Assembly: GCA_964440735.1 (NCBI GenBank)
Contig: CAYTTK010000087.1
Coordinates: 1 to 11,140, forward strand
DNA from: CAZBWE01 sp964440735
GTDB lineage: Bacteria; Planctomycetota; Phycisphaerae; Sedimentisphaerales; Anaerobacaceae
DNA: 11,140 bases
Reading direction: 5' to 3'
A model generated the notes under the pieces. It saw only the letters and a list, made by a program, of their open reading frames with translations, searched no databases and had not been told where the DNA came from. Shown piece by piece: positions 8,009 through 11,140 of this stretch (the stretch's first letter is position 1; the number at the start of each line of letters is the position of its first letter). The translations under genes were made by a program, and so were the position numbers.

Positions 8009-8863
8009 TTACGTAATAGCTGCCAGCACGCCGCGGACGTAGCCTACGGATTCAGCCAAGCCGGGCAGCGGGTTTTTAGCGTCTTTTTCGTATTCAAACG
8101 ACACGACACCGGAATAGTCAATCTTTAACAACGTTCGCAGGAATTTGGGAATATCAATAACACCCCGTCCAACCTCTATGGGTTTACCGTCCTTCGTTGC
8201 CTCCGTCACATCCTTTATATGTACATCCAGCAGCTGGTCTGCAAACTTTTCAGTCGGGACCGATGGGTCAATTGCCGCCCGCATAGTATGTCCAATGTCG
8301 TGGCACAATCCAATACGGCTATCTAAACTTTTTATCTTTTCATAAGCGACTTCGGGTGTAGGATAATTTTTGTCTGTCGGGCCGTGATTGTGAACGGCTA
8401 CTTTTATATCGTATTGCTGAACCTTTTCGTTAACCAGCGGCAGCAAATCATGATCGGGCACGCCGATAATAATTTTCATCCCTGCAGCTTTAGCATAATC
8501 GAAGGCCTGATTAACCTGGGCTTCATTTTTCATATAAATTACACCACCGCCATAAAGCACAAAGCCGGCTTGCCTGACTTTTTCAGCTACATCCTTAATT
8601 GTATCAGGCGCGCTGTCCAACGGCAGGTGGTCGCTCTTAAGGGCGATGTACTCCAATCCGACTTGCTTGGTCATTGCCAGCGCCTCATCCAATTTGAATT
8701 TCCTCAAGGTATACGAAGCCAGACCGAGCTTAAGCTCCTTCCTTTTTGCGTTTTTTTCCTGCAACTGCGGCACTTGTCCTCCACAGTTACTTGCGCCAAT
8801 CAACGAAGCTGCACTAACAGTCGCTATCTGCAAGAACTGCCTTCTGGATTGTTCTTGTCCCAT
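8009..8863 (-). CDS. Tat-exported sugar-active TIM barrel
   Basis: This is a 284-residue TIM barrel of the AP endonuclease 2/sugar isomerase type with an N-terminal twin-arginine signal: SRRQFLQ at 6-12, a hydrophobic stretch to about 25, then NCGG. Cys27 is not in a good lipobox because Asn precedes it. The mature part starts LKLGLASYTLRKF (44-56). Candidate metal-site motifs are HNHG (158-161), CHDIGH (187-192), DVHIKD (213-218) and FEYEKD from 256. GRGVID (232-237) precedes the last strand. The first ligand position holds His rather than the usual Glu. This motif set resembles the TIM-barrel protein of the Bacteroides 3-keto-glycoside pathway (BT2157 type, recalled from memory). AAGGAG lies 9 bases upstream of the ATG. 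It is cotranscribed with the glycosyltransferase and divergent from the exported oxidoreductase at 9076. Confidence 0.87.
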   Translation of the reverse strand: MGQEQSRRQFLQIATVSAASLIGASNCGGQVPQLQEKNAKRKELKLGLASYTLRKFKLDEALAMTKQVGLEYIALKSDHLPLDSAPDTIKDVAEKVRQAGFVLYGGGVIYMKNEAQVNQAFDYAKAAGMKIIIGVPDHDLLPLVNEKVQQYDIKVAVHNHGPTDKNYPTPEVAYEKIKSLDSRIGLCHDIGHTMRAAIDPSVPTEKFADQLLDVHIKDVTEATKDGKPIEVGRGVIDIPKFLRTLLKIDYSGVVSFEYEKDAKNPLPGLAESVGYVRGVLAAIT

Positions 8864-9075
8864 TCAAATCTTCTCCTTTTTTATTCTAACTGTGATATAT
8901 CAATAATATGACTTTTCTTGGGTATCGGTATAATTTAAGGATAAAGCAAACGCCTCTTTGATGCAAGCAAATTTTCCTTGCGAAGGCAGAAGCATATCTA
9001 ATATGATAACCAACACGCATATAAAGATAACTTACCAAATTCTTGTCTGTTTATCTGGAAAGGCAGCGAAGAGCA
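8864..9075. other. Divergent intergenic region before the exported oxidoreductase
   Basis: This AT-rich spacer separates the leftward TIM-barrel start from the rightward oxidoreductase. It holds a TATAAT hexamer at 8929-8934 that could be a rightward -10 box, but no acceptable -35 sits 16-18 bases before it. A small hairpin, GCAAG (8963-8967) with CTTGC (8977-8981), is the only other structure seen. The leftward ribosome-binding site AAGGAG is at its left end. Confidence 0.4.
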
Positions 9076-10422
9076 TTGAAAAATAAGAGAATCCAAAAGA
9101 CGAACACATTAACGAGGCGACAGTTTCTGAAAAGCTCTGCAGTTGCCGCAACGGGGGCTTTGGCCGGGCCAATAATTGTGCCCACTTCGGTATTTGGAGC
9201 CGACGCACCGAGTATCCGCATCACGTTGGGCTGTATTGGCGTTGGGCGAATGGGGCTTGAAGATATGAAAGAGGCAATGGGATTCAGGCAGGTCCAGGTT
9301 ATAGCTGTATGCGATGTCGACGCCAAAAGGGCGGAAAACGCAAAGCAACTTGTAGAAAAACATTATAGCACACAAGGCCGGATTGGAAGTTATAAAGGTT
9401 GTGCTATATATAAAGATTTCAGAGAGTTAATTTCCAGAGATGATATCGATGCAGTTTTGATTGTTACACCAGACCACTGGCATGCGCTGCCTGCACTTGC
9501 TGCGGCAAAGGCGGGTAAGGATATCTTTCTTCAAAAACCGCTGACATTAACCATTCAGCAAGGGCGTGTATTAAGTGACACCGTTCGTCGATATGGTTGT
9601 ATCCTTCAAGTGGGCAGCCAGCAGCGCAGCGACTCCAGATTTCACCGTGCGTGTGAACTGGTTCGCAACGGGCGGATTGGCAATCTGCACACAGTAAAGG
9701 TAGGCCTGCCCATCGATCACAGCACGAGGCCAGAACCCCTTATGCCTGTTCCTGAAGGGCTCGATTATGATATGTGGCTTGGGCCTGCACCATGGGCAAG
9801 CTATACCGAGAAGCGTGTTCACCCACAAAATGACTATGGGCGCCCGGGATGGCTGTGCATCTCAGATTACAGCTCTGGGATGATTACCGGCTGGGGCAGT
9901 CACCATCTTGACATTGCCCATTGGGGGATGGGGACAGAATACACCGGTCCTGTGGAAATCGAAGCACAGGCCGAGTTTCCAAAAGAGGGTCTATGGGATG
10001 CTCATGGAGAGTTCCGTATTGACTACACCTATGCAAACGGTGTCAAGGTCATCTGCTCGGACAACAAGAAAAATAAACAAGGAGTTCTATTCGAGGGAAC
10101 AGAGGGCTGGATATATGTCAAGCGAGGATATATCGATGCGGAACCAAAGTCGCTGCTGGACTCGACAATAAAACCCGATGAAATCCATCTATACAAAAGT
10201 AATAACCATAAAGCAAATTTCTTTGAGAGTATCAGGTCGCGTGCGGAAACAATCGCCCCAGTTGAAGTAGGGCATCGGTCCTGCTCGGTGTGTCTGCTTG
10301 GGGCAATTGCCATGCAGCTTGGTAGAAAGTTAAAATGGGACCCTGAACGAGAACAATTCATCAACGATGAAATGGCAAATCGGATGCTTTCCAGACCTAT
10401 GCGCAGCTGCTGGCACATGTAA
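9076..10422 (+). CDS. Tat-exported Gfo/Idh/MocA oxidoreductase, QKP type
   Basis: This is a predicted periplasmic or envelope sugar oxidoreductase of 448 residues. RRQFLKSS (14-21) and the hydrophobic stretch to about 41 form a twin-arginine signal ending near VFGAD. The Rossmann motif is GVGRMG (55-60), followed by TPDHWHA (131-137). The usual EKP is QKP (153-155), which is normal for this exported subgroup. Other signatures are GSQQRS (180-185), RNGRIG (197-202), LDYDMWLGPAP (229-239) and GWGSHHLDIAHWG (272-284). The subgroup includes glycoside 3-dehydrogenases such as the Bacteroides BT2158 type, so C3 oxidation of glycosides is the best hypothesis. No ATG is available. TTG at 9076 is preferred, with AAAGG 12 bases upstream, giving MKNKRIQK. 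TTG at 9043 would add 11 residues but has no ribosome-binding site. Confidence 0.88.
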   Translation: MKNKRIQKTNTLTRRQFLKSSAVAATGALAGPIIVPTSVFGADAPSIRITLGCIGVGRMGLEDMKEAMGFRQVQVIAVCDVDAKRAENAKQLVEKHYSTQGRIGSYKGCAIYKDFRELISRDDIDAVLIVTPDHWHALPALAAAKAGKDIFLQKPLTLTIQQGRVLSDTVRRYGCILQVGSQQRSDSRFHRACELVRNGRIGNLHTVKVGLPIDHSTRPEPLMPVPEGLDYDMWLGPAPWASYTEKRVHPQNDYGRPGWLCISDYSSGMITGWGSHHLDIAHWGMGTEYTGPVEIEAQAEFPKEGLWDAHGEFRIDYTYANGVKVICSDNKKNKQGVLFEGTEGWIYVKRGYIDAEPKSLLDSTIKPDEIHLYKSNNHKANFFESIRSRAETIAPVEVGHRSCSVCLLGAIAMQLGRKLKWDPEREQFINDEMANRMLSRPMRSCWHM

Positions 10423-10744
10423 GATATTTTTAAATATGCTTTGTAGAAATCTTGTTATTACGAGGCCTGCCTGTCCTCCGTTAGGAATCCATAGGACTGA
10501 GCGAAGTCGAAGGAAAAGGCCGTGTCAATTGCTTATCTAACAGGCAGAAAAAATAAAATTCATCAAAATTTTTATTGAACAATAAGAATGCCTCTTGCCT
10601 ATCAATTATTTGTAAGAATAATTTCAAGCTTTTTGTGCGGCGATAAGATACTACAAAAGAATAAGAGAACTGCTCCGGCGACACCGTTGACCTCGTAGTC
10701 CTTATCTAACGAAAACTTTGCCGAATAACTATCAGCCTGACCAG
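10423..10744. other. Intergenic region, 322 bases
   Basis: This lies between the exported oxidoreductase and the leftward glycosyltransferase, whose ends converge. The left third carries a palindromic repeat-like element (10461-10547). The rest, 10548-10744, is AT-rich with no convincing gene, promoter or RNA. A leftward open frame at 10481-10684 has no coding character and overlaps the repeat. A small inverted repeat, TCCTCA (10750-10755) with TGAGGA (10764-10769), covers the end of the following gene. Confidence 0.5.
10461..10547. repeat. Palindromic extragenic repeat-like element
   Basis: CTGCCTGT (10467-10474) and ACAGGCAG (10540-10547) bracket a segment with short hairpins: TCCT/AGGA around CCGTT, and GACT/AGTC around GAGCGA. 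The core CTGAGCGAAGTCGAAGG (10497-10512) is the same kind of sequence as dispersed extragenic palindromes in many bacterial genomes. It follows the stop of the oxidoreductase gene. Only one copy is in the window, so repetition is not shown here. Confidence 0.35.
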
Positions 10745-11140
10745 CTACCTCCTCATAATAAACTGAGGAAGTTTGCGAAGATTTTTGAAGATGAGCGTCA
10801 CGAAACCACCTACACCATTTTTTCGCATTATGGCAAGGTCCTCACGTGATTTTTTTATTATATTGGATATGCTTTTATTACTCTTGCCCCCAACCCTCAT
10901 CTTTACAAGCACCCGAGGCAAATAGGCAACATCAACCCTGAGCCTTCCCAAAATCCGCATCATAAAATCATAATCAGCTGCAATCTTAAAAGATGTATCG
11001 AAATAATCACCATCTCCAAGCCTTGCCCTTTGATAAATCCTACGCTTTAGATAAAGCGCTGGATGTGGTGGCATCCAGCCGGCATGAAGACTGGAATACT
11101 TAAAATCACCACTCCGCCAGTAGCGGATAACCCTTGCTGT
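10745..11140 (-). CDS. Family-2 glycosyltransferase, C-terminal part (runs off right edge)
   Basis: The leftward frame is open from the right edge at 11140 to TAG at 10747-10745, giving 131 residues of the C-terminus. An internal ATG at 11074 is not the start, because the frame continues upstream with convincing sequence (RVIRYWRSGDFKYSSLHAGW). The motifs HPALYLKRRIY, then an acidic loop and AADYDFMMRIL, match the acceptor-side region of GT-A family-2 glycosyltransferases of the colanic acid WcaE type, where the DYD segment lies near the catalytic base. The end is basic (RKLPQFIMRR). These enzymes add sugars to lipid-linked oligosaccharides in exopolysaccharide or O-antigen synthesis. It probably belongs to a polysaccharide cluster to the right, separate from the oxidoreductase genes. 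Confidence 0.8.
   Translation of the reverse strand, partial: TARVIRYWRSGDFKYSSLHAGWMPPHPALYLKRRIYQRARLGDGDYFDTSFKIAADYDFMMRILGRLRVDVAYLPRVLVKMRVGGKSNKSISNIIKKSREDLAIMRKNGVGGFVTLIFKNLRKLPQFIMRR

Noticed and set aside
8780..8790. Lipoprotein signal at Cys27 of the exported TIM barrel
   Set aside because: Asn directly before the Cys does not fit the lipobox.
8384..8911. Rightward open frame of 175 codons
   Set aside because: It is antisense to the exported TIM barrel, which has clear family motifs.
1..11140. CRISPR array, tRNA, rRNA, insertion sequence or phage genes
   Set aside because: No regularly spaced direct repeats, RNA gene sequences, transposase or integrase motifs were seen on either strand.

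Overview
The window looks like part of a Planctomycetota genome (Phycisphaerae-like), probably one that degrades polysaccharides. This is an inference. It rests on moderate GC, several twin-arginine (Tat) exported Gfo/Idh/MocA oxidoreductases, AP-endonuclease-2-type TIM barrels in exported and cytosolic versions, and a secreted protein with two SH3-like domains. No rRNA, tRNA, CRISPR array, transposase or replication origin was seen.

Layout. (1) 1-560, leftward: the 5' end of a small membrane protein that runs off the left edge, then an unrecognised small protein whose frame is broken once near 463-475. (2) ~536-1669, rightward: a secreted SH3-type protein with no visible start codon, then a strong hairpin at 1676-1707. 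(3) 1772-4279, leftward: a cytosolic Gfo/Idh/MocA oxidoreductase followed by a Tat-exported one. (4) 4280-4640: a divergent intergenic region with a good sigma-70-like promoter facing right. (5) 4641-6537, rightward: a sugar isomerase/epimerase-type TIM barrel and a cytosolic Gfo/Idh/MocA oxidoreductase. (6) 6564-8863, leftward: a Tat-exported TIM barrel and a family-4-like glycosyltransferase. (7) ~9076-10422, rightward: a Tat-exported Gfo/Idh/MocA oxidoreductase with a QKP motif. (8) 10423-10744: an intergenic stretch with a small palindromic repeat. (9) 10745-11140, leftward: the C-terminal part of a family-2 glycosyltransferase entering from the right edge.

How the genes may work together. 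Four NAD(P)-type sugar oxidoreductases and two TIM barrels lie within 8.7 kb, split between envelope and cytosol. This composition matches the oxidise-eliminate-reduce route of glycoside breakdown via 3-keto sugars described in Bacteroides: a Gfo/Idh/MocA enzyme oxidises the C3 hydroxyl, a TIM-barrel enzyme acts on the 3-keto-glycoside, and another oxidoreductase restores the hydroxyl. The exported pair at 8009-8863 and ~9076-10422 shows the best family resemblance. The substrate cannot be read from the sequence, and no DUF1080-type hydrolase, glycoside hydrolase or transporter is present here.

The least ordinary region is 260-560. There a leftward coding frame and the signal peptide of a rightward gene meet head-on with no intergenic space, and neither has a proper start. 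This suggests a rearrangement, decay or an assembly error.
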